12,786 nucleotides of DNA, taken from assembly GCA_031285085.1 (NCBI GenBank), contig JAITWW010000109.1, forward strand, positions 1-12,786, written 5' to 3'. This document shows positions 1-6,361 of this stretch, in pieces. Numbering within the stretch: the stretch's first letter is position 1; every line of letters starts with the position of its first letter. Position numbers and translations under genes: made by a program. The notes below the pieces were generated by a model. The model saw nothing but the letters and a program-made list of their open reading frames with translations. It was not told the DNA's origin and searched no databases. The DNA comes from Candidatus Methanofilum arcanum. Its GTDB lineage: Archaea > Halobacteriota > Methanomicrobia > Methanomicrobiales > Methanospirillaceae.

Positions 1-385
1 TACCATTGCTACTGGGAAATGAAGATTGTCGGATACGCTTTCGGTTCTTTATGACAGTGGTCTCAAGTCTGTTGTGTACTTTGTGTGACAACCCATCCCA
101 ACGTACGTATTTGTGATGGGAGGTACACCGTGGATTTCAGGGCAGTTTTCCACGCCTACGGAAAACAGGAACTCAAACCTTGCGTTCGGCAAACACGGCC
201 TTATCCTCGTATCTTTTTATCATCTGGATTCAGTCGCACCAAATGCCCTTTAGGTGACTTATCCATTTCCCACCATGCTCTGTTCCCTTTGGAGTTTCCT
301 CCGACCGGTAAGGCGGGTTGATTCGCACGCTGTCGTGTGAGGTGGTTCCTTATACCACTTTTAGCAACGACCTATCTGGTCGCAC
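1..385 (-). mobile_element. Group II intron, 5' part (most of domain I), cut by left window edge
   Basis: Read on the minus strand, the intron begins at 385 with GTGCGACCAGATAGG, the conserved group II 5' end, and resembles the Lactococcus Ll.LtrB (mitochondrial-like, IIA) intron along its length from memory: GGGAACAGAGCATGG, GATAAGTCACCTAAAG, GTGCGACTGA, GTGTTTGCCGAACGCAAG and, near the edge, GAACCGAAAGCG. At the place where Ll.LtrB has EBS1 it carries CGTACG (plus 102-107), pairing 6/6 with the last six bases before the splice site (386-391). At the EBS2 position CCGTGT (plus 193-198) pairs with ATACGG at 395-400 with one G-U wobble. Such introns are ribozymes moved by a reverse transcriptase/maturase encoded in domain IV. 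That ORF, the catalytic domain V and the 3' splice site would lie left of position 1. The short reading frames across this stretch are fortuitous. Confidence 0.85.
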
Positions 386-409
386 CGTACGGTTCCGTAT
401 ACGCGGTTC
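386..409 (-). ncRNA. 5' half of domain V of a second, host group II intron (interrupted)
   Basis: The DNA just upstream of the intron's 5' splice site reads, on the minus strand, GAACCGCGTATACGG then AACCGTACG. This matches the 5' strand, apical loop and start of the 3' strand of domain V in a large class of bacterial and archaeal group II introns, whose domain V continues with a TACGGTGGTGTGAGAGG-type strand. TACG and CGTA pair around GAAC. The expected 3' strand is absent because the other intron starts here. It should resume beyond the left edge, after that intron's 3' end. The motif match is recalled, not searched. A chance resemblance or another kind of site is possible. Confidence 0.55.
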
Positions 410-867
410 CCTAGGTTTACACGAACTATCGTCCGTGTTGGGGGAGTTGTTTTCAGCCATCTTTCCACGCTCAGGCGCTCTCGCATATCCTCTCAGTTCC
501 ACCGATACTTTTTGTGAGCAGCCTTCGTTTTGAAGTTGTCTGCCTTTATATACGTGTCCAGTGACAGTCATGAACTACCTCCTCCTAGAGTTCAGCCCTC
601 CCCAAGACATGAACCGAAGCAATAGTCTCTCCTGACTTCTCATAATGCGTTCTTGCTACAGATTGCGTCATCTGCTTCGCAGGGGAGGAGAAAGCGTACT
701 GACTTGCAGCAAACTCCATGGCAGATCTTCAGCGTGTGATAGACAACGATCCGCAAATTTTGCAACGCCTCGCCCAGCTTCTCCAGCAAAATCAGAACAT
801 ACCACAACTTTAACATTTCTCTTTATTTGTTGAAAAACGTGCGGGGAAAGAGTTAATTGATCATGAG
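410..867. other. Unassigned stretch, possibly the remnant of the host group II intron
   Basis: No protein family is recognisable on either strand. On the minus strand there is a 73-codon frame starting at 571 behind a strong GGAGG (about 576-584), but it runs through the domain V-like element and into the inner intron, so it is probably not a protein. If 386-409 is domain V, bases 410 to about 600 would be its domain IV side. No GTGCG/GTGTG-type intron start is evident further right on the minus strand, so the host intron is probably truncated. On the plus strand 718-813 encodes a 31-residue helical, Gln/Leu-rich peptide (MADLQRVIDNDP at its start) with no good ribosome-binding site. It may be the tail of a lost gene. 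Confidence 0.3.
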
Positions 868-893
868 CCATACTATAATCAAGAGGGGTGCAG

Positions 894-1196
894 ATGCTGA
901 CACATGAGCAGATTGTGAAGGCTGTCGAGAAGGTAGCAACTAAATTTCAATTGAAGCGGGTCTTGTACTTTGGCTCATATGCAGATGGTAAAGCAACTGA
1001 AGAGAGTGATTTAGATCTGCTTGTGGAGTTTGCCAATGATGATGAGATCTCTTTTCTGGATGTTATGAAGTTTAAACACAATCTTGAGGAAGAATTGAGT
1101 AAAAGTGTTGATGTTGTAGGACTTCCATTAACTGAAAGAGCAGAGAAGTATCTCATAATTAAAAAAGTGGTACCCGTCTATGAACAAGCGGGATAA
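894..1196 (+). CDS. mntA: Minimal nucleotidyltransferase (MNT) antitoxin, MntA-like
   Basis: This is a small DNA polymerase beta-type nucleotidyltransferase. It contains the GSx10DxD active site: GSYADG at about residues 25-30 (numbered from ATG 894), ten residues from GS to the metal-binding pair in SDLDLLVEF. In characterised HEPN/MNT toxin-antitoxin pairs, MntA neutralises the HepT RNase by adding AMP units to a tyrosine near its active site. ATG 894 is preferred over GTG 888 because GAGGGG at 883-888 is then well spaced as a ribosome-binding site. The gene's 3' end overlaps the start of the HEPN gene by 17 bases, the usual linked layout. Length (100 residues) is normal and no damage is seen. 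Since the partner is broken, this copy may now be an orphan antitoxin. Confidence 0.85.
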   Translation: MLTHEQIVKAVEKVATKFQLKRVLYFGSYADGKATEESDLDLLVEFANDDEISFLDVMKFKHNLEEELSKSVDVVGLPLTERAEKYLIIKKVVPVYEQAG

Positions 1197-1536
1197 ACAT
1201 CTCTTACTCATCATAAAAGAAGAAGCGGGAATAGTGACGGGTTTTGTAGATGGTTACGATTTCCAAGGAATTCTCGATAATGAATAGTTGAAGCGTGGAG
1301 TAACCACAACACTGGTAAATATCGGCGAGTGTGTGAACAAATTAAGCGGAGATCTAAAGGCGAAATATCCATCTGTTGAGTGGAATTCTATCATTGATTT
1401 GCGCAACATAGTAGCTCATAATTATTGGGGGCTACACTGGGTTTGGATTTGGAAAAATGTTACAAAGGACGTGCCTGAGCTTCTGCAGCAGGTAGAAGGA
1501 ATACTCCTTGATGAAGGTGCATACGCTGACAGATGA
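1180..1536 (+). pseudogene. hepT: HEPN (DUF86) toxin, HepT-like, interrupted by in-frame TAG
   Basis: From ATG 1180 the frame gives MNKRDKHLLLIIKEEA and further HEPN sequence, meets TAG at 1285-1287 (codon 36), and continues in the same frame to a TGA at 1534-1536. The full reading is 118 residues, normal for the family. The part after the stop keeps the catalytic and regulated motif Rx4HxY in DLRNIVAHNYWG (R75, H80, Y82 of the read-through numbering), the ribonuclease site whose tyrosine MntA modifies. The stop can come from one C-to-T change of a CAG codon. TAG serves as the normal stop of argC and thiL in this window, so recoding is unlikely. Restart at TTG 1288 would lose the first helix. 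The toxin is therefore probably inactive, unless the base is an error. Confidence 0.8.
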
Positions 1537-1762
1537 GATAGAAACTATTCTGAAAAATACTAAAGTAAGCATGGAAACTGAAAGATTCACCATAAGCCGT
1601 GAACTTGAAGAAGCAGGGCGTAAAATTCTCAGTGGTGAGATCACCAATGACCTACCCCGCAGCAGAGACTGCGGGAAATTAAACCCAACGAGATTAAACC
1701 AGAAAATTCGACGTCCAAAAAAAAGTGATTTCCAACCTCACTCAAAGCACGCTATTAGATGA
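1511..1762 (+). pseudogene. VbhA-like small antitoxin, C-terminus apparently replaced
   Basis: From ATG 1511 the frame begins MKVHTLTDEIETIL and reaches GRKILSGEIT at about residues 37-46. This resembles small VbhA-type antitoxins that precede Fic-domain AMP-transferase toxins, where a helix ending in G-R-x-x-x-x-G-E-[IL]-[ST] is typical. After residue 46 the sequence becomes basic and compositionally odd (DLPRSRDCGKL, then RRPKKSDFQ), exactly where a hairpin occurs at 1656-1675. No Fic gene follows. It overlaps the 3' end of the HEPN frame by 26 bases. The likely reading is the head of an antitoxin gene cut by an insertion or deletion. Family assignment is from pattern memory and is uncertain; an intact small orphan protein is the alternative. 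Confidence 0.4.
1656..1675. repeat. Perfect 7-bp inverted repeat (hairpin)
   Basis: CCCGCAG and CTGCGGG flank a 6-base loop. It lies at the point where the antitoxin-like frame stops resembling its family and is followed by an A-rich, not T-rich, stretch, so it is not an obvious terminator. It may be a scar or end of an inserted element. Confidence 0.5.
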
Positions 1763-1979
1763 AATGTGTACTGATGTAGTAGATCATATAGATATAATGA
1801 CAATTGTTGGATGTGGTGGCTCTATGAAGCTGATTTTGTTTTTAGCACTCTGCTAACTGAGTGTGAAAATGCCATGTGATCTTTACCCAAAAGAGTATGT
1901 GAGAAACGTATAATTTGGGCTTATTTTGAAATGGAGGACTTGAACTATTGGATTTTATCCCAACTAAGGGGGACTGCAA
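1763..1979. other. Degraded intergenic stretch, no gene seen
   Basis: Every frame is broken by stops within about 45 codons and no RNA gene is apparent. Short coherent-looking peptides occur in shifted frames, such as WWLYEADFVFSTLL near 1812-1853, which suggests decayed coding sequence, but nothing can be named. Confidence 0.4.
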
Positions 1980-2187
1980 ATGAATAAATTAAAACATAAT
2001 AATGAGCAGATTATGCCATTAACGTCAATTAATTTAGATGAAATCTATCTATGGGGATGGTATTTATTCCATATGGATTGATTTGAGAAATTTGATGGGG
2101 AGTTTTCCTTTGTTTCATGAAATGGTGTAGGGTGCAACTGCCATTATGTCTGTTGTCATTATGCTTGCTGGCAAGCAGGTGAAATAG
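1980..2187 (+). pseudogene. Decayed unrecognised gene (one frameshift, one stop)
   Basis: ATG 1980 follows a GGGGGA at about 1968-1973 and opens a frame starting MNKLKHNNEQIMPLTS. Near 2050 a coherent reading moves to another frame, giving YGDGIYSIWIDLRNLMG, which meets TAG at 2128-2130 and then continues as GATAIMSVVIMLAGKQVK to TAG at 2185-2187. The continuity of plausible, hydrophobic protein across the shift and the stop is why this is called a relic rather than random sequence. The family is not recognised. The last codons end 23 bases from the 3' end of the convergent cdc6 gene. Confidence 0.3.
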
Positions 2188-2210
2188 GTACAGGCTATGA
2201 AAGATACAGA

Positions 2211-3341
2211 TTAGGAAAGATATTGAAGTACTTTTTCGGGCTCATACCGAAGCCCGAGCAGGCGTGTTCTTCCTCTGCCTTTTCCTGCCTGATAGGTGAG
2301 ATCAATAAGCTGCATTGCATCCAATTTTTGTACGATCCCATAGTACCTTGTATATCCAATCTTCATCTTTTCTGTTACAAGATCAAAAAGAGCTCCTGTT
2401 GTCAGTTCTTCTCCTGCTTTCTCTCGTTCTGCAATTGTTATAAGTGTTGTTTTCTCTTCAGCAGTGAGGGCTTTAATGCAGTATTGGAGGTGGATGTACT
2501 TTGAGACTTTAAATGCTGCTTGGACATGAGTTTCTTCAATCTCACGTACTGCATCTCGTTCTGCATTGAGTGCTGAGCGTTTGAGGAGATCAAGTCCGAC
2601 TCGCATATCTCCAACGGAATGGGTTCTCTCAACAACAAGTTCGAATACCTCATCTGAAATAACACTGGGATAAAACCCCTGTGCTATTCTCTCTCCAAGG
2701 ATCTGGCGCACTTCTCCTTTTGAGTATGGTGGAAAATAGATCTCAGCTGGCGCAAAAACAGACATAACTCTGCCATCAAGCTCTCGTCCAAGTTCGATAT
2801 CCATATCACTGATAATCACTATAACGCCGATACGTGTTCCTGGGTATGTTTCATGGGAACGAAGCAGGAGGTACAGCAGATCATTGAGCTCTTTTTCATG
2901 GAGCAAATAGTTTGCATCATCAAGAGCAACGAGCAAAACTCGTTTTGTGTCATTTATTTTTTTGGCAATCGCAGAGAAAAGGGTGGTAAAGGATCTTCCA
3001 ACTCCTGATGGACGAAAACCTGTAAGAGTAAAATAGATCTGGCTTAAGGCAGCATACTTCGTATTCTCGAACTGACAGTTTATGTGAATTGGGATGATTG
3101 GTGTTGTCATCTCCTCGATCTCGGTGAATATCTTTCTGGTACAGGTGGTTTTTCCTGTTCCAGGAAGACCTCTGAGCACGCTACTGAGTGGTCTCCCTCC
3201 TCGTGCTGCTGGACGGATGAGATGCGAGAGTTCCATGATCTGCCCTTCACGGTATGAAAACTGATCAGGAATATAATCTATCTCAAATACATCAGGGTCG
3301 CGAAAGAGCGTTTCATCCCACATTAACATGTTTTTTCCCAT
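2211..3341 (-). CDS. cdc6: Orc1/Cdc6-type DNA replication initiator (AAA+ ATPase)
   Basis: A 376-residue protein of the archaeal Orc1/Cdc6 family, which binds replication origins and loads the MCM helicase. The AAA+ core carries Walker A GLPGTGKTT (58-66), a Walker B region VLLVALDDANYL (135-146), a sensor 1 strand VIVIISDMD (173-181) and sensor 2 GDMR (244-247) followed by VGLDLLKRSALNAERDA. The C-terminal ~100 residues form the winged-helix DNA-binding domain. Two positions are unusual: the Walker B acidic pair is DD rather than DE, and sensor 1 lacks the usual asparagine, suggesting a secondary paralogue. Met5 and Met7 are possible alternative starts, since the TATA box is very close to Met1. 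Transcribed away from the DUF368 gene. An origin often adjoins such genes, but no clear origin recognition boxes were seen upstream. Confidence 0.93.
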   Translation of the reverse strand: MGKNMLMWDETLFRDPDVFEIDYIPDQFSYREGQIMELSHLIRPAARGGRPLSSVLRGLPGTGKTTCTRKIFTEIEEMTTPIIPIHINCQFENTKYAALSQIYFTLTGFRPSGVGRSFTTLFSAIAKKINDTKRVLLVALDDANYLLHEKELNDLLYLLLRSHETYPGTRIGVIVIISDMDIELGRELDGRVMSVFAPAEIYFPPYSKGEVRQILGERIAQGFYPSVISDEVFELVVERTHSVGDMRVGLDLLKRSALNAERDAVREIEETHVQAAFKVSKYIHLQYCIKALTAEEKTTLITIAEREKAGEELTTGALFDLVTEKMKIGYTRYYGIVQKLDAMQLIDLTYQAGKGRGRTRLLGLRYEPEKVLQYLS

Positions 3342-3358
3342 GCTGCTCTTTTCTCCTC

Positions 3359-3368
3359 TATAATATAT
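3359..3368 (-). promoter_or_regulatory. Probable TATA box of cdc6
   Basis: The minus strand reads ATATATTATA about 23 bases before ATG 3341, which predicts a leaderless or nearly leaderless transcript. A GAGGAG at 3353-3358 would then lie upstream of the transcription start and not act as a ribosome-binding site. Confidence 0.45.
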
Positions 3369-3572
3369 GAGTGAAATATCTATGTATCAGTATCTATTGA
3401 CCTGAGTTACGTGCCTCTGTCTGTGTATCACAAAGATCAAGATGAAATACAGATGAATACAAGGCGTGGAATATATTTTTGATGTATATGTATATTTGTA
3501 ATGCCAGTAACATTATTTCATTCTCTTTATCTGACTGAGGATAGATCTATATTGGATAAAAACTGGTGAAAC

Positions 3573-4442
3573 ATGAAAAAAGATTATCCTGAAGAAGTTG
3601 GCATCTTCCTACGTGGTTTTCTCATGGGTATATGTGATGTCATTCCCGGCGTATCTGGAGGAACTATTGCTCTTATTACTGGCATTTATGGAAGACTCAT
3701 ACATGCCATTGGATCGATACATCCCCGGATGATCAATTCATTTGTACGATTTGACAAAGAGGCAATTCTCGCAGATTTAAAAGAAATTGACTTTGTTTTC
3801 CTTGTTGTGCTTGTATCTGGTATTGGAATTGCATTCTTTTTCATGTCACGTATCATTACCTTCTTTCTCCAAGAACTCCCGCATATTACCTATGCATTTT
3901 TCTTTGGATTGATTGTAGCATCTGCTGTATACCTTCTTCGTGATGTAAAAGAGATAGGGTACAAACACATAGGCCTTCTTTTTATTGGAATTATCCTTGG
4001 TCTTATCATTGTGAGTTTTAAGCCTCTTGAGATTGGGCACAGCCCTGTGATAATCTTTGTAACAGGAATGGCAGCACTGTGTGCCATGATTCTTCCTGGC
4101 ATATCTGGTGCATATATTACCCTTCTCTTTGGACAGTATGAGTACATGCTTACCTCGCTTCACAACTTTGTTTATCATGACATCATCTTGTTCTGTGTTG
4201 GTGGCGTTGTTGGTCTTTTACTCTTTACACGAGTTCTTAAATATCTTTTAGCTCATTATCATGCGAGCTTTCTCTCTTTTATGGTAGGCCTCATGCTTGG
4301 AACTAGTAACTTACTGTATATGGAAGTAGAACATGCAGGAGGTTTCACTCTCTTTCCTCTGTTGGCAATTCTTCTTGGAATTGGTGTTATTGCGTTCATT
4401 GCACTCATGGAAACGAAAGTTACAAAGAGAAACCAAACATAA
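3573..4442 (+). CDS. DUF368 family membrane protein, probable polyprenyl-phosphate translocase
   Basis: A 289-residue multi-pass membrane protein of the DUF368 family. It contains both family signatures, an internal duplication: DVIPGVSGGTIALITGIYG (22-40) near the first helix and ILPGISGAYITLLFGQYE (173-190) in the middle, with about eight hydrophobic segments between and after them. Bacterial members (PopT type) return undecaprenyl phosphate across the membrane for envelope synthesis. In an archaeon the substrate would by inference be dolichyl phosphate used in glycosylation. The start follows GGTGA with a 4-base spacer and a TATA-like CTATAT about 23 bases upstream. Divergent from cdc6; a T-rich palindrome follows the stop, so it is probably a single-gene transcript. 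Family is sure; substrate is inference. Confidence 0.88.
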   Translation: MKKDYPEEVGIFLRGFLMGICDVIPGVSGGTIALITGIYGRLIHAIGSIHPRMINSFVRFDKEAILADLKEIDFVFLVVLVSGIGIAFFFMSRIITFFLQELPHITYAFFFGLIVASAVYLLRDVKEIGYKHIGLLFIGIILGLIIVSFKPLEIGHSPVIIFVTGMAALCAMILPGISGAYITLLFGQYEYMLTSLHNFVYHDIILFCVGGVVGLLLFTRVLKYLLAHYHASFLSFMVGLMLGTSNLLYMEVEHAGGFTLFPLLAILLGIGVIAFIALMETKVTKRNQT

Positions 4443-4454
4443 AAACTATCAAAT

Positions 4455-4471
4455 AAAAAATATTATTTTTT
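4455..4471 (+). terminator. Probable terminator after the DUF368 gene
   Basis: AAAAAATA-T-TATTTTTT is a perfect 8-base-arm palindrome 13 bases after the stop codon and is followed by another run of five Ts at 4476-4480. T-rich tracts terminate transcription in Archaea. Confidence 0.5.
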
Positions 4472-4543
4472 AAAGTTTTTGCATCAATTTATTATGAGAG
4501 TATTGACAAGAAGCTTTTATGACTGCATAACATATTTGCTAGA

Positions 4544-5119
4544 GTGAAGACTCAGGAATCATCACCTATTGAATATGTGTTAAAAAGATCTGTTGAGCGT
4601 CCTGGCCTTCTTGTTATCGCAGGTGCTCTTACTGGGGCAGCTATTGGTGCGTCAACTGGAATTCTCACTGGAGCGTTTGTAAGTGCAGGGAGCAGTGCAG
4701 CATTTGGATCTATGGCTGGAGGAACGGTTGGTGGTGCAGCAGGTGCAGTAGTGGGTGGAGAAGTAGCTGGGCGTCTTCATCCTGCATTTGTAGAACCAGC
4801 TGCGTCACTTGGAGGATTAGTTGGTGCATCTGCTGGTGCAGCGGCTGGAGGAGCCCTTGGAGCGATGGTTGGAACCCCTGCTGGAACTGCTGTGATAGCA
4901 GCTACCGGATTTGTTGCAGGAGCTGCTGCTGGTGTAGCGGCAGGAGTAGCTGTTGATGCCTTTATTCATCTATCTCAAGACGAGTCAGATCCTGATATTA
5001 TTGATGCTGAATATGAACCAATTGAAGAGACTGCTCAGGATACCGAACTAACTACTGAAAATAAAGATAATACAGGGAAGCTGCGGTGTCTTCTTCCATC
5101 ACCACCCACACATTTATAA
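4544..5119 (+). CDS. Glycine-zipper membrane protein, function unknown
   Basis: A 191-residue protein starting with GTG, with a short charged N-terminus (MKTQESSPIEYVLKRSVERP), a Gly/Ala-rich hydrophobic core from about residue 22 to 140 with many GxxxG/AxxxG steps (for example GGTVGGAAGAVVGG at 59-72), and an acidic tail (DESDPDIIDAEYEPIEETAQ). Glycine-zipper patterns let helices pack closely, and such proteins often oligomerise in or on membranes. No catalytic motif is seen and no named family can be given beyond glycine zipper. The last ~14 residues (GKLRCLLPSPPTHL) look unlike the rest. It stands alone between the DUF368 terminator and the argC promoter. The reading frame is supported by its sustained composition bias and absence of stops. 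Confidence 0.7.
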   Translation: MKTQESSPIEYVLKRSVERPGLLVIAGALTGAAIGASTGILTGAFVSAGSSAAFGSMAGGTVGGAAGAVVGGEVAGRLHPAFVEPAASLGGLVGASAGAAAGGALGAMVGTPAGTAVIAATGFVAGAAAGVAAGVAVDAFIHLSQDESDPDIIDAEYEPIEETAQDTELTTENKDNTGKLRCLLPSPPTHL

Positions 5120-5188
5120 CCGCTCAATTATCTACAGCTAAAAATAAATATCTCATTTTCTCTCCCTTGATGGAATCAAAACGCCACG

Positions 5189-5196
5189 AAATTTAT
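5189..5196 (+). promoter_or_regulatory. Probable TATA box of argC
   Basis: AATTTATC is centred about 29 bases before ATG 5222, implying a leaderless argC transcript. Confidence 0.5.
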
Positions 5197-5209
5197 CTAT
5201 CTTGTAACA

Positions 5210-5220
5210 AAATGTACAAA
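5210..5220 (+). promoter_or_regulatory. Palindrome-like 11-mer before argC, possible operator
   Basis: AAATGTACAAA lies immediately before the argC start codon. Its exact reverse complement TTTGTACATTT occurs in the argJ promoter at 7337-7347. The position, between TATA box and start, would suit a repressor of arginine synthesis. No regulator is encoded in the window. Confidence 0.3.
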
Positions 5221-5221
5221 G

Positions 5222-6208
5222 ATGCAGATAACAATCATTGGGGCTTCTGGATACGCAGGAGGAGAGCTTATCCGTCTACTCCTTGCACACCAACATACGC
5301 AGATAAATGCTGCAACATCACGAAGCCTTGCTGGAAAAAATATAACATCCCAGCACCCTCATTTGATGGGCCTAACAGATTTGAGATTTACCAACCCTGA
5401 TATCTCTGCCATTGACTGCGATATTGCATTTCTCGCAGTTCCTCATACCCAAGCAATGGAGTATGTCAGTCCACTCCTTGAACGAGGAATCAAGGTCATT
5501 GATCTTTCAGCAGATTATCGGCTTTTAAAAGAAATATATGAAGAGACATATGGCGTCGTACATACAGCATATCAGGAAGCTCCCTATGGTCTGTGTGAGC
5601 TGCACCGAAATGAGATAAAGGAGGCATCTCTCATTGCAAACCCTGGATGTTTTCCAACTGGGGCGACCCTTGCCGCGGCACCGCTTGCAAAAGAGGCATC
5701 CCTTGTTATTTACGACTCAAAAAGTGGAGTGAGTGGCGCTGGGGATAATCCATCAACCACGACGCATTTCCCTAATGTTTCTGATACTCTTACCGCCTAT
5801 AAAATTACCACACATCGACATCTTCCTGAAATGCGTCAAGAGCTCATAAAGCTTGGATCACGGTCTGCATGTTACTTTACTCCTCATCTCATTCCTGCAA
5901 ACCGTGGCATACTCACAACTGCCCATATCATACTGAACGAACCAATGGAGCAGGAGGAGGTTTTGAAGCGGTATCATGAGTTTTACAAAGATGAGTATTT
6001 TGTCCGTATGCAACGTCCATCTCTTTCCTATGTACGGGGAAGCAACTTCTGCGATATTATGGTAGAAGTACAGGAGAACCGGGTTGTTGCTGTATCTGCA
6101 ATTGACAATCTTGTGAAAGGAGCTGCTGGTCAGGCAATACAAAATATGAATATTATGTGCGGATATCCTGAACAAACTGGTCTCACTCAAGCAGGCATGA
6201 GTCCATAG
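5222..6208 (+). CDS. argC: N-acetyl-gamma-glutamyl-phosphate reductase
   Basis: Catalyses the NADPH-dependent reduction of N-acetylglutamyl 5-phosphate to the semialdehyde, third step of arginine synthesis, in the cytoplasm. The 328 residues begin with a Rossmann NADP-binding motif (IIGASGYAGGELIRLLL, 5-21). The catalytic cysteine is C143 in IANPGCFPTGATLAAAP, followed by SKSGVSGAG (166-174), the HRHLPEM segment around H200, and the C-terminal GSNFCDIMVEV and VKGAAGQAIQNMN motifs typical of the family. Length is normal. ATG 5222 starts exactly at the Rossmann strand and suits a leaderless transcript. It is separated from argJB by a rhomboid gene, so argC has its own promoter. Stop codon is TAG. 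Confidence 0.96.
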   Translation: MQITIIGASGYAGGELIRLLLAHQHTQINAATSRSLAGKNITSQHPHLMGLTDLRFTNPDISAIDCDIAFLAVPHTQAMEYVSPLLERGIKVIDLSADYRLLKEIYEETYGVVHTAYQEAPYGLCELHRNEIKEASLIANPGCFPTGATLAAAPLAKEASLVIYDSKSGVSGAGDNPSTTTHFPNVSDTLTAYKITTHRHLPEMRQELIKLGSRSACYFTPHLIPANRGILTTAHIILNEPMEQEEVLKRYHEFYKDEYFVRMQRPSLSYVRGSNFCDIMVEVQENRVVAVSAIDNLVKGAAGQAIQNMNIMCGYPEQTGLTQAGMSP

Positions 6209-6361
6209 GTAGTCATAGAACAATTCATGAAAAATGAAAATATCCATTCGAGATGGGGGGATATAACGATCAAAAAATCATTTTTATATTGTTATCATCT
6301 CTGTTGTGGTCTCATATCTGAGCTGATAGCCGAGTATTACTCAATAAAAGAAAAGGCACCT

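Noticed and set aside
85..571. Open frames at 85-321 (+), 318-533 (+) and 350-571 (-) as proteins
   Set aside because: They lie on or across group II intron domain I and the domain V-like element, which explain the sequence better. None resembles a known protein.
1285..1287. TAG in the HEPN gene as a pyrrolysine codon
   Set aside because: TAG is an ordinary stop of argC and thiL here, HEPN proteins do not need pyrrolysine, and a CAG-to-TAG change is the simpler explanation.
1656..1675. Hairpin as an intrinsic terminator
   Set aside because: No T-run follows on the plus strand, and archaeal termination does not depend on such hairpins.
2223..2665. Frames inside cdc6 at 2223-2504 (+) and 2438-2665 (-)
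   Set aside because: They are out-of-frame readings of the strongly supported cdc6 gene.
3342..3572. Replication origin next to cdc6
   Set aside because: The spacer is AT-rich and sits between divergent genes, but no repeated origin recognition box was found. A single ACTGGTGAAAC at 3562-3572 is too weak.
3846..4178. Antisense frames within the DUF368 gene, argC, argJ, argB and thiL
   Set aside because: All are shadows of confident genes and lack motifs or ribosome-binding sites.
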